In this document: positions 16,889 through 25,900 of the stretch, piece by piece
Position numbering within the stretch: the first letter of the stretch is position 1
Layout of the letters: every line of letters starts with the position of its first letter
NCBI RefSeq assembly: GCF_002221525.1
Contig: NZ_CP011029.1
Span: 372,001 to 436,000, forward strand
Direction of reading: 5' to 3'
DNA length: 64,000 nt
From: Pseudoalteromonas espejiana DSM 9414
Lineage (GTDB): Bacteria; Pseudomonadota; Gammaproteobacteria; Enterobacterales; Alteromonadaceae
Program-made: the position numbers and the translations under genes
Notes under the pieces: generated by a model
Told to the model about the DNA's origin: nothing
Database searches by the model: none
What the model saw: the letters and a program-made list of their open reading frames with translations, nothing else

Positions 16889-17944
16889 ATGGCAAGTCTT
16901 CCCACTACAATGCATGGCGTACAGCTTACAGGGCATGGCGATTTTGATGTATTAAAGTATGCAACCGATATAGCCGTACCTTCTCTTGCAAGTACCGATG
17001 TACTAATAAAAGTAATGGCGGCGGGTGTTAACAACACCGATTTAAACACCCGTTTAGCTTGGTATTCTAAACAAGATGGTGAAAGCGAAGATGCCAGTTG
17101 GTCTAGTGAGGCTTTGGTTTTTCCGCGCATTCAAGGTGCAGATGTATGTGGTGTAATAGTAGCCGTTGGTGAAAGTGTTGATAAAAGCCGTATTGGTGAG
17201 CGTATTCTAGTTGAGCCATGTTTAGTAAAAGCTAACGGCGAAACACTAAAAGCACCGTGGTATTTTGGCTCAGAGTGCGATGGCGGATTTGCACAGTACA
17301 CAGTAGTTGATTCAACACACGCTTATACAATTAATAGTAGCTATAGCGATGTTGAGTTGGCGTCTTTTCCGTGTTCATATTCTACAGCCGAAAACATGTT
17401 GTACCGCTCAAATCCGCAGCAAGGGCAAACTGTTTTAATAACGGGAGCCTCGGGCGGGGTTGGCTCTGCGGCAGTGCAATTAGCAAAAGCTCGTGGTGCT
17501 AATGTTATTGCAATTACTAGCAAAAGTAAGGCGCAGCAGTTAAAAGATTTAGGTGCCAATAAGGTTATATTTCGTGAAGACGATTTAATTCAAGCCTTAG
17601 GTAAAAGCAGTGTTGATGTAGTTATTGACCTAGTAGCTGGCGAGCAATGGCCAAAGCTGCTAGAAGTGTTAAAACCTAAAGGGCGTTATGCGGTATCGGG
17701 CGCTATTGGCGGGGCGTTAGTTGAGCTAGATATACGTACTTTGTACTTAAAAGACCTAACGTTTTTTGGCTGCACAGTGTTAGAGCCAGAGGTATTTAAA
17801 AGCTTAGTTAACTTTATTGAGCAAGAAAAAATTAAGCCTATTGTGGCAAAAACATTTCCTCTTAATGAAATAGTGACGGCGCAGCAAGTGTTTGCGCAAA
17901 AACAGCACGTAGGAAAAATTGTTTTAACAATACCGCACGGCTAA
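16889..17944 (+). CDS. Zinc-type alcohol dehydrogenase / quinone oxidoreductase-like MDR enzyme
   Basis: A 351-residue medium-chain dehydrogenase/reductase. The catalytic GroES-like domain (about 10-150) includes the NNTDLN segment common to quinone reductases, and the NAD(P)-binding domain has ITGASGGVGSAAVQLA near 180. The structural zinc cysteines of classical alcohol dehydrogenases are not evident. A strong AAGGAG site precedes the start. Its operon with a TetR regulator suggests a role in removing a reactive carbonyl or quinone; the substrate is unknown. Confidence 0.85.
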   Translation: MASLPTTMHGVQLTGHGDFDVLKYATDIAVPSLASTDVLIKVMAAGVNNTDLNTRLAWYSKQDGESEDASWSSEALVFPRIQGADVCGVIVAVGESVDKSRIGERILVEPCLVKANGETLKAPWYFGSECDGGFAQYTVVDSTHAYTINSSYSDVELASFPCSYSTAENMLYRSNPQQGQTVLITGASGGVGSAAVQLAKARGANVIAITSKSKAQQLKDLGANKVIFREDDLIQALGKSSVDVVIDLVAGEQWPKLLEVLKPKGRYAVSGAIGGALVELDIRTLYLKDLTFFGCTVLEPEVFKSLVNFIEQEKIKPIVAKTFPLNEIVTAQQVFAQKQHVGKIVLTIPHG

Positions 17945-17960
17945 TCGCATTGTAAATAAT

Positions 17961-17996
17961 AAAGCCCGCTACTTTTAAGGTAACGGGCTTTTTGTT
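17961..17996 (+). terminator. Intrinsic terminator after the TetR-oxidoreductase operon
   Basis: AAAGCCCG and CGGGCTTT form the base of a hairpin with further TAC/GTA pairing, followed by TTTTGTTT. It lies 17 bases after the stop and before the convergent exporter gene. Confidence 0.88.
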
Positions 17997-18009
17997 TAAA
18001 GGTTTGTGC

Positions 18010-19236
18010 TTACAAACTCTTTTTAGGCGGAAGCGCCACGTTTGCAAATATTAGCCCTGCTACAAGCGACATAAATATTAAAAACGTTTGCTGGCCAATA
18101 TGCTCTGCGTACACAAAGTCTTGACCTTCAATCAGTGAGTTTAAGCCAATGTAGGTTTTGCTACCGGGCACTAATACAATTAAGCCTTGCATGGCAACAA
18201 TTGAAGCTGGCGCATTAGCAACACGGTTAAATAAGTTACTAAATACACCTACTGATAAAGCCCCTACAAACGTACCTAATGTGTAATCTAAATACATAGC
18301 TGAGCCAATACTTGTGCCGTAAGCTATAAAACCTGATGCAATAGACCACACTGCGTGCTTAAGCTTGGTTCTAAATATCACTATTAAGCTGCTACAAAGC
18401 AAAAATATAGCCAGCCAAGCTGTCCATTTTGGAAGAGGCTCTGGCTGTACGAAGTCTGCTTGGCCAAACATGGCAAAGCCAATACCTATGCCAATAAAGG
18501 CACCAAAGTACAGTTTAAATAGCAGCATAAACGAGTCCATAACTCGCGCAGTACCCGACACTAAATGCCTAGCTGCAAGCTCGGCTAAACCCAGTGCCAA
18601 TGCAAGGCCCGGTATAAATACAATAATGGCCGAAAGCACCACTAAACGTATGTTAATTTCAGGGGTTATGTACACACTTACCGCACAGGCTAATACAGCT
18701 GATATAATAGCAACAAGGGGCTCAAGCATATGTGCAACACGCCTAGAGCGAGCCGACCAAAGCACAAACACATACACCACGAGCGTAAGCAGCGATGACC
18801 AAATAACATCAGTCCAACTTGTGCCCATTAGCATTGCAAATGCACCACCAGAGGTTGCAAAGGCAACTCCTGTAACTAGCTTATTGTATGGGTTTGGCAT
18901 GTCGTAAATGGCATCAAGCTGAGCGTCGACTTCTTGCAAAGTTAGCTTGTCGTCAAGCATTTGATTTACTAAATCGTCGGTGTCGGCTAGTGAGCCTAAA
19001 TCGTGATCGCCAGGGTCAACACGTGCTACGTGTGTGTATTCGTCTTCGTGGCCGTCGGTCCAAATTACAAACGTTACAGAGGTTGGCGACATAACAAACG
19101 ACGATTTAAGTCCTAAGTAAGTAGCCACTTCCATTAGGTGAGCTTCTAGGCGGTAAGCAGGCGTACCGTACTTGTGAAGCATTTTACCTAACTTAACGAT
19201 AAATTTGCGTTTTTCTGTGAAGGTTGCAGTTTTCAA
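18010..19236 (-). CDS. ThrE-type threonine/serine exporter family protein
   Basis: A 408-residue protein of the ThrE family, in which the DUF1212-like and DUF3815-like halves are fused. An N-terminal soluble part (about 1-120) is followed by about ten hydrophobic segments. The family exports threonine and serine from the cytoplasm. A TTG start is used: an in-frame stop lies two codons upstream and no suitable ATG exists near the conserved N-terminus; the ribosome site is weak. It is monocistronic. Confidence 0.85.
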   Translation of the reverse strand: MKTATFTEKRKFIVKLGKMLHKYGTPAYRLEAHLMEVATYLGLKSSFVMSPTSVTFVIWTDGHEDEYTHVARVDPGDHDLGSLADTDDLVNQMLDDKLTLQEVDAQLDAIYDMPNPYNKLVTGVAFATSGGAFAMLMGTSWTDVIWSSLLTLVVYVFVLWSARSRRVAHMLEPLVAIISAVLACAVSVYITPEINIRLVVLSAIIVFIPGLALALGLAELAARHLVSGTARVMDSFMLLFKLYFGAFIGIGIGFAMFGQADFVQPEPLPKWTAWLAIFLLCSSLIVIFRTKLKHAVWSIASGFIAYGTSIGSAMYLDYTLGTFVGALSVGVFSNLFNRVANAPASIVAMQGLIVLVPGSKTYIGLNSLIEGQDFVYAEHIGQQTFLIFMSLVAGLIFANVALPPKKSL

Positions 19237-19287
19237 ATCTTATTTAGGCCAGTGTGTAAATAAATTAGCTAAAAGTATAGGCTAAAA

Positions 19288-19306
19288 CGCCCATTTGTAA
19301 TGGGCG
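19288..19306 (-). terminator. Hairpin terminator after the glycosyltransferase gene
   Basis: CGCCCAT and ATGGGCG pair around a TTGTA loop. On the minus strand a TTTTA stretch follows, which fits termination of the LacI-glycosyltransferase operon before the exporter gene. Confidence 0.6.
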
Positions 19307-19343
19307 CGATTTTAAACACAAATCTATAAGAGTCTAGTCATTT

Positions 19344-20573
19344 TTAATCTAATTTTTTATTTTTTTCTGCTATCCATTGCGCCATGTATTGCGTGCTTCG
19401 CATTGTATGATGTTTGAGCATTTGTCCGGTGAAGTTTTTTTCTCTATGGGCTGTTAAATCGCTGCTTATTACATCAATTTTATTGATTAGCGCGGCGCTT
19501 AATTTTACTTTGTCGTACAGGGTGTTAAGTAGCGTATTGCCAGCTTGCTGAGCGTGTTCAAAATCAGTTTGATTGTTGTAAAGCTCAACGGCTGCATTTG
19601 CAAAATCTTCGGCATTATTAGCAAGCTTACCAGGCCATGGTAAATCGTTGTGCATGCCCTCTGCGCCAATGTTAGTGGTAACGCTGGGAGTTTGCATTAT
19701 CATGGCTTCAAGTAACTTACCTTTTATACCTGCACCAAAACGAAGGGGCGCTAAACAAACACGTGCGCTTTGCATAACATCATAGGCGTTATCGGCCCAG
19801 CCTTTTATTAAAAACCCCGTTTTAGGGTTATTAAGTGCGGTGGCTTTTGGTGGCGGGTAAGAGCCATAAATATGCAGCTCGGCTTTTGGCAGTTGCTTGC
19901 GAATTAATGGCCATATTTTTTGTAAGTACAGCACGGCATCCCAGTTTGGGGCGTGTCTAAAATTGCCTATGGTCATAAAGTGCGCGCGTTCTTCAAAGCT
20001 TTTAGTGGTTTTGGGCAATGCGCTTAAATCGACCATAAATGGTAAGTGGTGTAATAAGCTTGGCTCTACTTTAAACACACTGTTTAGTAAGCTCATCTCA
20101 AAGCTTGAAATAATTAAGCTTAGGTCGCAGCGCAAAATAGCCGCTATTTCGCGTTTTGCTATGTCTGAATGTAAGTCGCTGGTTGTAAACTCGCGCTCAC
20201 CTTTGTGCGCTTCGTGGCGTGCATTACGTAGGCATTGTAAATCTTCAGTATCGAGAATTTTAACGGCATTAGGGCAGTGCTTATCTACGCGCCAACCAAA
20301 TTGCTCTTCCATCATAAAGCGATCAAACATGACTATGTCAGGGTTATAGGCTTTAACGTATTCGTCAAAACTTTCGCAGTTAAGGGCAATGCTTTGGCTA
20401 GTTATACCGTAGTCGTCTAGGTTCACCATGTGCTCGGTACGCAGCGCGGGGGTTGCAAATTCAACCTGCCAGTTTTGCGCTTTAAATGCATTTAATAACG
20501 ACATCATATGCGTACCCGCAGCAGATGAATTTGGCTCTGGCCATACGTAGCCTATTACCAGCACTTTTTTCAT
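19344..20573 (-). CDS. Glycosyltransferase of the GT4/GT1-like group
   Basis: A 409-residue protein with a GT-B layout: N-terminal GYVWPEPNSSAAG loop, then a C-terminal nucleotide-sugar part with IGNFRHAPNWDAV, LHIYGSYPP, LAPLRFGAGIKGKLLEAM and TNIGAEGM, the E-x7-E-like region of retaining glycosyltransferases. The last 60 residues form an extra helical tail. Its start overlaps the LacI stop by one base (TAATG), so it is translationally coupled to a regulator. Donor and acceptor are unknown; no capsule or LPS cluster surrounds it. Confidence 0.82.
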   Translation of the reverse strand: MKKVLVIGYVWPEPNSSAAGTHMMSLLNAFKAQNWQVEFATPALRTEHMVNLDDYGITSQSIALNCESFDEYVKAYNPDIVMFDRFMMEEQFGWRVDKHCPNAVKILDTEDLQCLRNARHEAHKGEREFTTSDLHSDIAKREIAAILRCDLSLIISSFEMSLLNSVFKVEPSLLHHLPFMVDLSALPKTTKSFEERAHFMTIGNFRHAPNWDAVLYLQKIWPLIRKQLPKAELHIYGSYPPPKATALNNPKTGFLIKGWADNAYDVMQSARVCLAPLRFGAGIKGKLLEAMIMQTPSVTTNIGAEGMHNDLPWPGKLANNAEDFANAAVELYNNQTDFEHAQQAGNTLLNTLYDKVKLSAALINKIDVISSDLTAHREKNFTGQMLKHHTMRSTQYMAQWIAEKNKKLD

Positions 20574-21550
20574 TAATGTGTTTCTCTAATTTGTAAGTTT
20601 ACATTTACCAGTGTTTTTACTGGAGCAGTGTTGTTTTGTAGTTGCTCTTGCAGTACAAGTAAGCTGCGTTTAGCAATCTCTTGCGTATTTAAAACTGCGC
20701 AAGTAAAGGTGTAACCTAAGTCTTTACGCACAGGCACATGCTGGCAGCTAACTATGCTATTTAATAAATGCGGAGCCGCCGCTAATACGCCTTGGGCAAT
20801 TATATCGTTAGCGCACACAACAGCACTTATATGCGGCTGATTTACCAAAGTCTCATTAAAAAGCTGTTTTGCTTGTAATACCGAGTTTTCAGCGTGTGTT
20901 ATTACACAGTACTCAGTAACCTTTTTTTGCTCGCATGCGCTAATAAAACCTGCAGCCTGCGCTTTTGACGTTTGGCTGTTATCACCTATAAAAATAACTG
21001 TGTTAAGCGTATTAGTTAAAAGTTCTAATGTGGTTAAATGGCCCGCTTTGTTGTAGTCGGGTAATACGCAGGGCGCTGCACTGTAAGGTACTTCATGCAT
21101 AAGCGTTATAACATTGTAATGACTTGCTAGTTTATCGAGCCATAGGGCGCAGGTGTTTGCCACTGGGCATACTATAAAAGCGGCTACGTTATATTCTTTT
21201 AGATTGTTTATTGTACTAGTTTGGCGCTCAACAGAGTTATTACTACTTACAATAATGGTTTGAAAATGTGCGCTATTTAATTGCTGCTCTAAGTGCGCAG
21301 CAAGTTCGGCCATTAACGGGTTTGTTAAATCATCAATTACAACAGCTACTAAGTTTGAACGCCCAGAGCGCATTGCTGCAGCATCACGGTTATAAACATA
21401 ACCTAGCTCATCAATTGCGTTTAACACTTTTTGTTTGCTTTTAGCGGCTACTTTACTACTTTGTGTAAGCACTAACGATACGGTCGACTTTGACACACCG
21501 GCAAGGTGTGCAACATCATAAATAGTGACCGACTTAGCTTTGTTAGGCAT
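20573..21550 (-). CDS. LacI family transcriptional regulator
   Basis: A 325-residue regulator with the LacI helix-turn-helix at about 7-30 (TIYDVAHLAGVSKSTVSLVL), hinge helix and a periplasmic-binding-like effector domain. The usual effector is a sugar. It is the first gene of an operon with the glycosyltransferase and is divergent from the S9 peptidase gene. Whether it controls either one is not visible. Confidence 0.9.
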   Translation of the reverse strand: MPNKAKSVTIYDVAHLAGVSKSTVSLVLTQSSKVAAKSKQKVLNAIDELGYVYNRDAAAMRSGRSNLVAVVIDDLTNPLMAELAAHLEQQLNSAHFQTIIVSSNNSVERQTSTINNLKEYNVAAFIVCPVANTCALWLDKLASHYNVITLMHEVPYSAAPCVLPDYNKAGHLTTLELLTNTLNTVIFIGDNSQTSKAQAAGFISACEQKKVTEYCVITHAENSVLQAKQLFNETLVNQPHISAVVCANDIIAQGVLAAAPHLLNSIVSCQHVPVRKDLGYTFTCAVLNTQEIAKRSLLVLQEQLQNNTAPVKTLVNVNLQIRETH

Positions 21551-21716
21551 GGTATTTTAAGCGCGTAATAATGAATAAATAGCTGCGTAGTGTAGCGTAT
21601 ATCGCGCATTTAAGTCATCTTTTAGGCCTGTAATTTAAACCTTAATACTTTATGAACAAGCCAAAACGTGTTTATATACCTTTAATAACAGTAAAAATAA
21701 CAAAAGGATAAAAAAC

Positions 21717-24179
21717 ATGAACGCATTTAGGCTGTTAGCTGCCTTAATTTGTTGTGTTGTAATAGTGCCAACAAGCCAAGCTGAACAAGGTTACCAAATT
21801 CCTTCACCAGAACTTGCCGCCGTGGTAGATGCTAAGTTAGCACCAACAAGTTACTTATCAAGCGATGGACAGTGGCTAGCACTTTTTGAGCGTAAACGCG
21901 TTGTAACGCTTGATGAGCTTGCAAAAGATGAGCTTAAACTGGCGGGAATTAAACTCAACCCTGCTAACTTTTCGCGTTCACGTGTAAGTGCCAAATTTAG
22001 CGCTGTTGAGCTAAAGCATGTGCAAAGTGGCACGGTTATTAATATTAATAACTTACCAAGTGGTATTATTCGCTCACCTAAATGGTCATCAAACAGTAAG
22101 TATTTAGCCTTTGTAGTTGAGCAACCAAGCCAAGCAAATTTATGGCTGTACAGCGTAGAAACTAAACAAGCAAAAATGCTCTCAAGCGCAGCGCTAAACT
22201 CTGTGATTACCGCTACACCTTATCAATGGCTGCCAGATAGCAGTGCATTGGTTGCAAACCTTGCGGTAAATATTGATAAACCAAAGCTTAAAAATAATAG
22301 TCAAAATGTGGTGCCGGTTATTCAACAAAGCACCGGCGAAAAAGCGCCAGCACGTACGTATCAAAACTTATTAACGAGCCCGTTTGACGAAGCACAATTT
22401 AAATTTTACGGCCAAGGCCAGTTGGCCTACATTACTCTTGATGGCAAAGCCCAAGCTATTGGTAGTCCAGCGTTATTTAAATCGTTTTCGGTATCGCCTG
22501 ATTCAACTAATATTTTAGTTGCAGGTATTAACGAGCCGTTTTCGTATCAAGTACCTTACAGTCGATTTGCCGGTACGTGGCAAATATGGGGTATGCGCGG
22601 TTATGCACTAGCTGAGCTTGCAAAGCAGCCACTTGCCGATAACATTCCACAAGGTTACGACAGCGTTCGCACAGGCCGACGCAACTTTGAATGGCGGTCA
22701 GATCAAGGCGCTGAAGTTATTTGGGCCGAGGCGCAAGATGGCGGCGACATGAAAACCGATGTTAAGCACCATGATTACATTTACAGCTTACGTGCACCGT
22801 TTAAACGCGAGCCTAAGTTATTTACTAAGGTAGAGCGTCGCTTTGCAGGTATTGAATGGGGTAACCAAAACGTTGCCATGCTTGTCGATTGGCGCTTTAG
22901 CGACCGCCAAGTACGTACCTTTGTTATTCAACCTCGTAATGCCGATAGTAACCGCGTGCTGTTTTCAGAGCGCAGTTATAACGATGCTTATAAAGACCCA
23001 GGTAATGCTATTTACGAGCGTAACGATTTAGGCGCTAATGTAATTAAAATTGTAGGCGGGCGCTATATTTACCTTCGTGGTAATGGTGCATCAGAGCAAG
23101 GTAATATTCCGTTCTTAGACAGGTACGATGTAAAAACAAATAGCAGCAAACGTTTATGGCAATCACAAGCGCCATATTACGAGCGCGTACGCGCACTGCT
23201 TGATGACGAAGGCGAGCGTTTTATTACAGTTCGTGAGTCTAAAACTGAGCAACCTAACTTTTTTATTCGTGATTTAGATAACGATACACTGACCCAATTA
23301 ACTAATTTTGCTCACCCGTACCCTGCATTTAAAGGCGTAACTAAAGAGCAATTACGTTATAAACGCGATGACGGCGTAGAGCTTTCGGGCACGTTGTATT
23401 TGCCACCAAACTACGATGTAACACAAGGCCCATTACCTGTGCTTATGTGGGCTTACCCACTTGAATACAAAGACAAAGCCGTAGCATCGCAAGTTCGCGA
23501 GTCGCCTTATGAATTTACTTACATTGGCTACTGGGGTCCAATGCCTTACCTTGCTAAAGGTATTGCCGTGTTTGACGACCCTAAAATGCCCATTGTAGGT
23601 GTTGATGCTAGCGAGCCAAACGATAACTTCAGAAAGCAGCTAGTTTCAAGTGCGCAAGCAGCTGTTGATATATTAGTTAAAAAAGGCATTGCCGATAAAA
23701 ACAAAATAGCCATAGCAGGGCATTCATACGGTGCATTTATGGTTGCTAATTTATTGGCACATAGCGATTTATTTAAAACCGGCATTGCCCGCAGTGGTGC
23801 ATATAACCGCACCTTAACGCCGTTTGGTTTTCAGGGTGAAGAACGTGATTTTTGGCAAGCACAAAGTGTGTACGCTAATATGTCGCCGTTTTTTCACGCA
23901 GAAAAAATCAATGAGCCAATGCTGATGATTCATGGCAAAGAAGATCCTAATTCGGGTACTTTCCCAATGCAAAGTGAGCGCATGTACGCAGCGCTTAAAG
24001 GCTTAGGTAAAGACGCTCGCTTAGTTATGCTTCCTTATGAGGCACATGGTTACCGCGCACGTAAAAGCTTATTACACGTACTGTGGGAACAAGAGCAGTG
24101 GCTAGATAAGTATTTGTTAAATGATACAGCAGAGCCTGTAGAAGTAATTACTGAACCAGTGGCAAGTACTGGGCAATAG
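21717..24179 (+). CDS. Secreted S9 family peptidase (prolyl-oligopeptidase/glutamyl-peptidase type)
   Basis: An 820-residue exported serine peptidase. The signal peptide ends near SQA; about 40-500 form the beta-propeller; the C-terminal alpha/beta-hydrolase domain holds the triad: nucleophile in GHSYGAF (Ser 670), Asp near 743 in GKEDPNSG and His near 777 in YEAHGY. The length and motifs fit S9C/S9D enzymes that cleave short peptides in the periplasm. It is a single gene with AAAGGA upstream and a terminator downstream. Confidence 0.92.
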   Translation: MNAFRLLAALICCVVIVPTSQAEQGYQIPSPELAAVVDAKLAPTSYLSSDGQWLALFERKRVVTLDELAKDELKLAGIKLNPANFSRSRVSAKFSAVELKHVQSGTVININNLPSGIIRSPKWSSNSKYLAFVVEQPSQANLWLYSVETKQAKMLSSAALNSVITATPYQWLPDSSALVANLAVNIDKPKLKNNSQNVVPVIQQSTGEKAPARTYQNLLTSPFDEAQFKFYGQGQLAYITLDGKAQAIGSPALFKSFSVSPDSTNILVAGINEPFSYQVPYSRFAGTWQIWGMRGYALAELAKQPLADNIPQGYDSVRTGRRNFEWRSDQGAEVIWAEAQDGGDMKTDVKHHDYIYSLRAPFKREPKLFTKVERRFAGIEWGNQNVAMLVDWRFSDRQVRTFVIQPRNADSNRVLFSERSYNDAYKDPGNAIYERNDLGANVIKIVGGRYIYLRGNGASEQGNIPFLDRYDVKTNSSKRLWQSQAPYYERVRALLDDEGERFITVRESKTEQPNFFIRDLDNDTLTQLTNFAHPYPAFKGVTKEQLRYKRDDGVELSGTLYLPPNYDVTQGPLPVLMWAYPLEYKDKAVASQVRESPYEFTYIGYWGPMPYLAKGIAVFDDPKMPIVGVDASEPNDNFRKQLVSSAQAAVDILVKKGIADKNKIAIAGHSYGAFMVANLLAHSDLFKTGIARSGAYNRTLTPFGFQGEERDFWQAQSVYANMSPFFHAEKINEPMLMIHGKEDPNSGTFPMQSERMYAALKGLGKDARLVMLPYEAHGYRARKSLLHVLWEQEQWLDKYLLNDTAEPVEVITEPVASTGQ

Positions 24180-24200
24180 TGATAAACATAAGTAAGCAAC

Positions 24201-24230
24201 AACGCGGCTACTTATAGCCGCGTTTTTGTT
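24201..24230 (+). terminator. Intrinsic terminator after the S9 peptidase gene
   Basis: AACGCGGCTA and TAGCCGCGTT pair perfectly around CTTA, followed by TTTGTTTT. It lies just before the LysE-family gene. Confidence 0.92.
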
Positions 24231-24250
24231 TTAAATACGAGAGTAAATTA

Positions 24251-24868
24251 ATGATTGATGTAGCAGCGCTTGCGGTTTTTATTCCTACGTTCTTTTTTGT
24301 GTCTATCACGCCTGGTATGTGTATGACGCTTGCCATGACACTCGGCATGAGCATAGGTGTGCGCCGAACCTTATGGATGATGATAGGCGAGCTATTAGGG
24401 GTTGCGAGTGTTGCCATTGCTGCGGTACTCGGTGTTGCAAGTGTAATGCTAAATTACCCAGATGCGTTCGCTATTTTAAAATGGGTAGGTGGCGGCTATT
24501 TAATTTATATTGGCGTAAATATGTGGCGCGCTAAAGGTAAAATGTCCATTAATACACAAAGCCCAAGCGATGTAAGCCGCCAGTCGCTTTTTACGCAAGG
24601 CTTTGTAACGGCCATTGCAAACCCTAAAGGGTGGGCGTTTATGATCTCACTATTGCCGCCCTTTATTAGTGTACAGCACGCAGTAGCCCCCCAACTTTTA
24701 GTGCTTGTATTAGTTATTATGGTAAGCGAATTTGTATGTATGCTTGCCTATGCAACAGGCGGTAAAAGCCTGCGCTTGTTTTTAGCGCGTGGTGATAATA
24801 TTAAATGGATGAACCGTATTGCTGGTAGCTTAATGGGACTAGTAGGCGTGTGGTTAGCATTGGGCTAA
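24251..24868 (+). CDS. LysE/RhtB family amino-acid exporter
   Basis: A 205-residue inner-membrane protein with about six hydrophobic segments. The N-terminal TPGMCMTLAMTLGMSIG region and central NPKGWAFMISLLPPF segment are diagnostic for the LysE/RhtB family, which exports amino acids such as homoserine, threonine or lysine. The start has GAGAG upstream. The substrate cannot be chosen from the sequence. Confidence 0.9.
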   Translation: MIDVAALAVFIPTFFFVSITPGMCMTLAMTLGMSIGVRRTLWMMIGELLGVASVAIAAVLGVASVMLNYPDAFAILKWVGGGYLIYIGVNMWRAKGKMSINTQSPSDVSRQSLFTQGFVTAIANPKGWAFMISLLPPFISVQHAVAPQLLVLVLVIMVSEFVCMLAYATGGKSLRLFLARGDNIKWMNRIAGSLMGLVGVWLALG

Positions 24869-25171
24869 CTCTCAAGGTTGATGATAAGCTTGGGAGGGTG
24901 ATATTTTTACAGAACAAGGTGTTTTTTAACCTTAAATTAAGTAAATAGAGCTATTACACAAAAATGAGCCAAAAGTATTAACCTAAGCTGAACACCTTGT
25001 CGTAGTTACATTTGTTGCTTTTTTTTATGAGTAATTAAATTGTCTTTATTTTTTTGTGTTGCATTTTTTTATAAATTCGATAATTCTAGTTACATATTCA
25101 AGGAAGAATAAATCAAGTCAACAGCTTAGCTTTGTGCTTTCTTGCCTTTTTAACGTACAAGGAATTACCTC
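24869..25171. promoter_or_regulatory. Leader region of the envelope operon, with an inverted repeat
   Basis: This AT-rich region must contain the promoter of the large envelope operon. It holds a 10-bp inverted repeat ACAAGGTGTT (24914-24923) and AACACCTTGT (24991-25000) with a 67-base spacer. The left arm is part of AGAACAAGGTGTTTTT, which recurs at 46129-46144 in the other orientation. TTGCAT at 25059 and GATAAT at 25079 could be promoter elements, but the spacing (14) is short. Confidence 0.4.
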
Positions 25172-25900
25172 ATGAAAAAAGCTATTTTATCTGCAGTTAT
25201 CTTCGCCCCCCTTTTTGCCGGTTGTGTATCGACTACCGATACAAGTACAGTTGCTAATTTAGACAGAAATGCAGCGGTCGCAGAATTAACAACTCGTATG
25301 GACACTTTAGGTTATTCTCACCCGGTAACAGTTCAAGTCGGTATTGACGAATTTTTAAACATGTCGGCAATTATACTTGAGCGTCAACGTAAAGTTATGG
25401 GTGAATATCGCACTCAAACAGATAACTACCGTGATGTACAAGCCTTTTTATATGCCCATCAAGAATCTACACCTGAACAGCTTCAATCAGCTATTGCTGA
25501 ATTTGATGCTGGTGCAAAAAATAAAGATGAAGAAATTGGTCATAAAATCGCAGCTTATAATTTGGCGAATGAGGGAATTTATCAGCAAAATGTTGAACTT
25601 GCGACTGATTTAACTGTTGAAATAGCTAAGTCAGCTTATATTTTAAGCCAGCACAGCACTGCTATAGCGCAAGTTACAGCTGTGAAGATGGGTGGAAAAT
25701 ACTTAACCAATTGGCTATCAAGTGAGGAAGAAAATACGGATGCTCCAACAGAAGAAGATCCTAAAGACATAGGCACTGCACTTATTAAAGCAAAAGATCA
25801 GCTTGCATTAGCACTTGAAGCTAATGAAATTATAGAGCTTGAGCAAGCAACAATTACAGCTATAAATGAGCTACAACTTGAGCAAGAAGCGAAAGGCTAA
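25172..25900 (+). CDS. Outer-membrane lipoprotein of unknown function, first gene of the envelope operon
   Basis: A 242-residue predicted lipoprotein with lipobox LFAGC (Cys 18). The mature part is mostly helical, with long acidic and Gln-rich stretches and an EEENTDAPTEEDP acidic linker near the C-terminus; it lacks a recognised domain. A good AAGGAA site precedes the start. The stop overlaps the next start by one base (TAATG), so it is coupled to the LPP20-like gene. Confidence 0.8.
   Translation: MKKAILSAVIFAPLFAGCVSTTDTSTVANLDRNAAVAELTTRMDTLGYSHPVTVQVGIDEFLNMSAIILERQRKVMGEYRTQTDNYRDVQAFLYAHQESTPEQLQSAIAEFDAGAKNKDEEIGHKIAAYNLANEGIYQQNVELATDLTVEIAKSAYILSQHSTAIAQVTAVKMGGKYLTNWLSSEEENTDAPTEEDPKDIGTALIKAKDQLALALEANEIIELEQATITAINELQLEQEAKG

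Noticed and set aside
18365..18907. Long plus-strand frame of 180 codons
   Set aside because: It lies wholly antisense to the ThrE-type exporter and its product has no plausible features.
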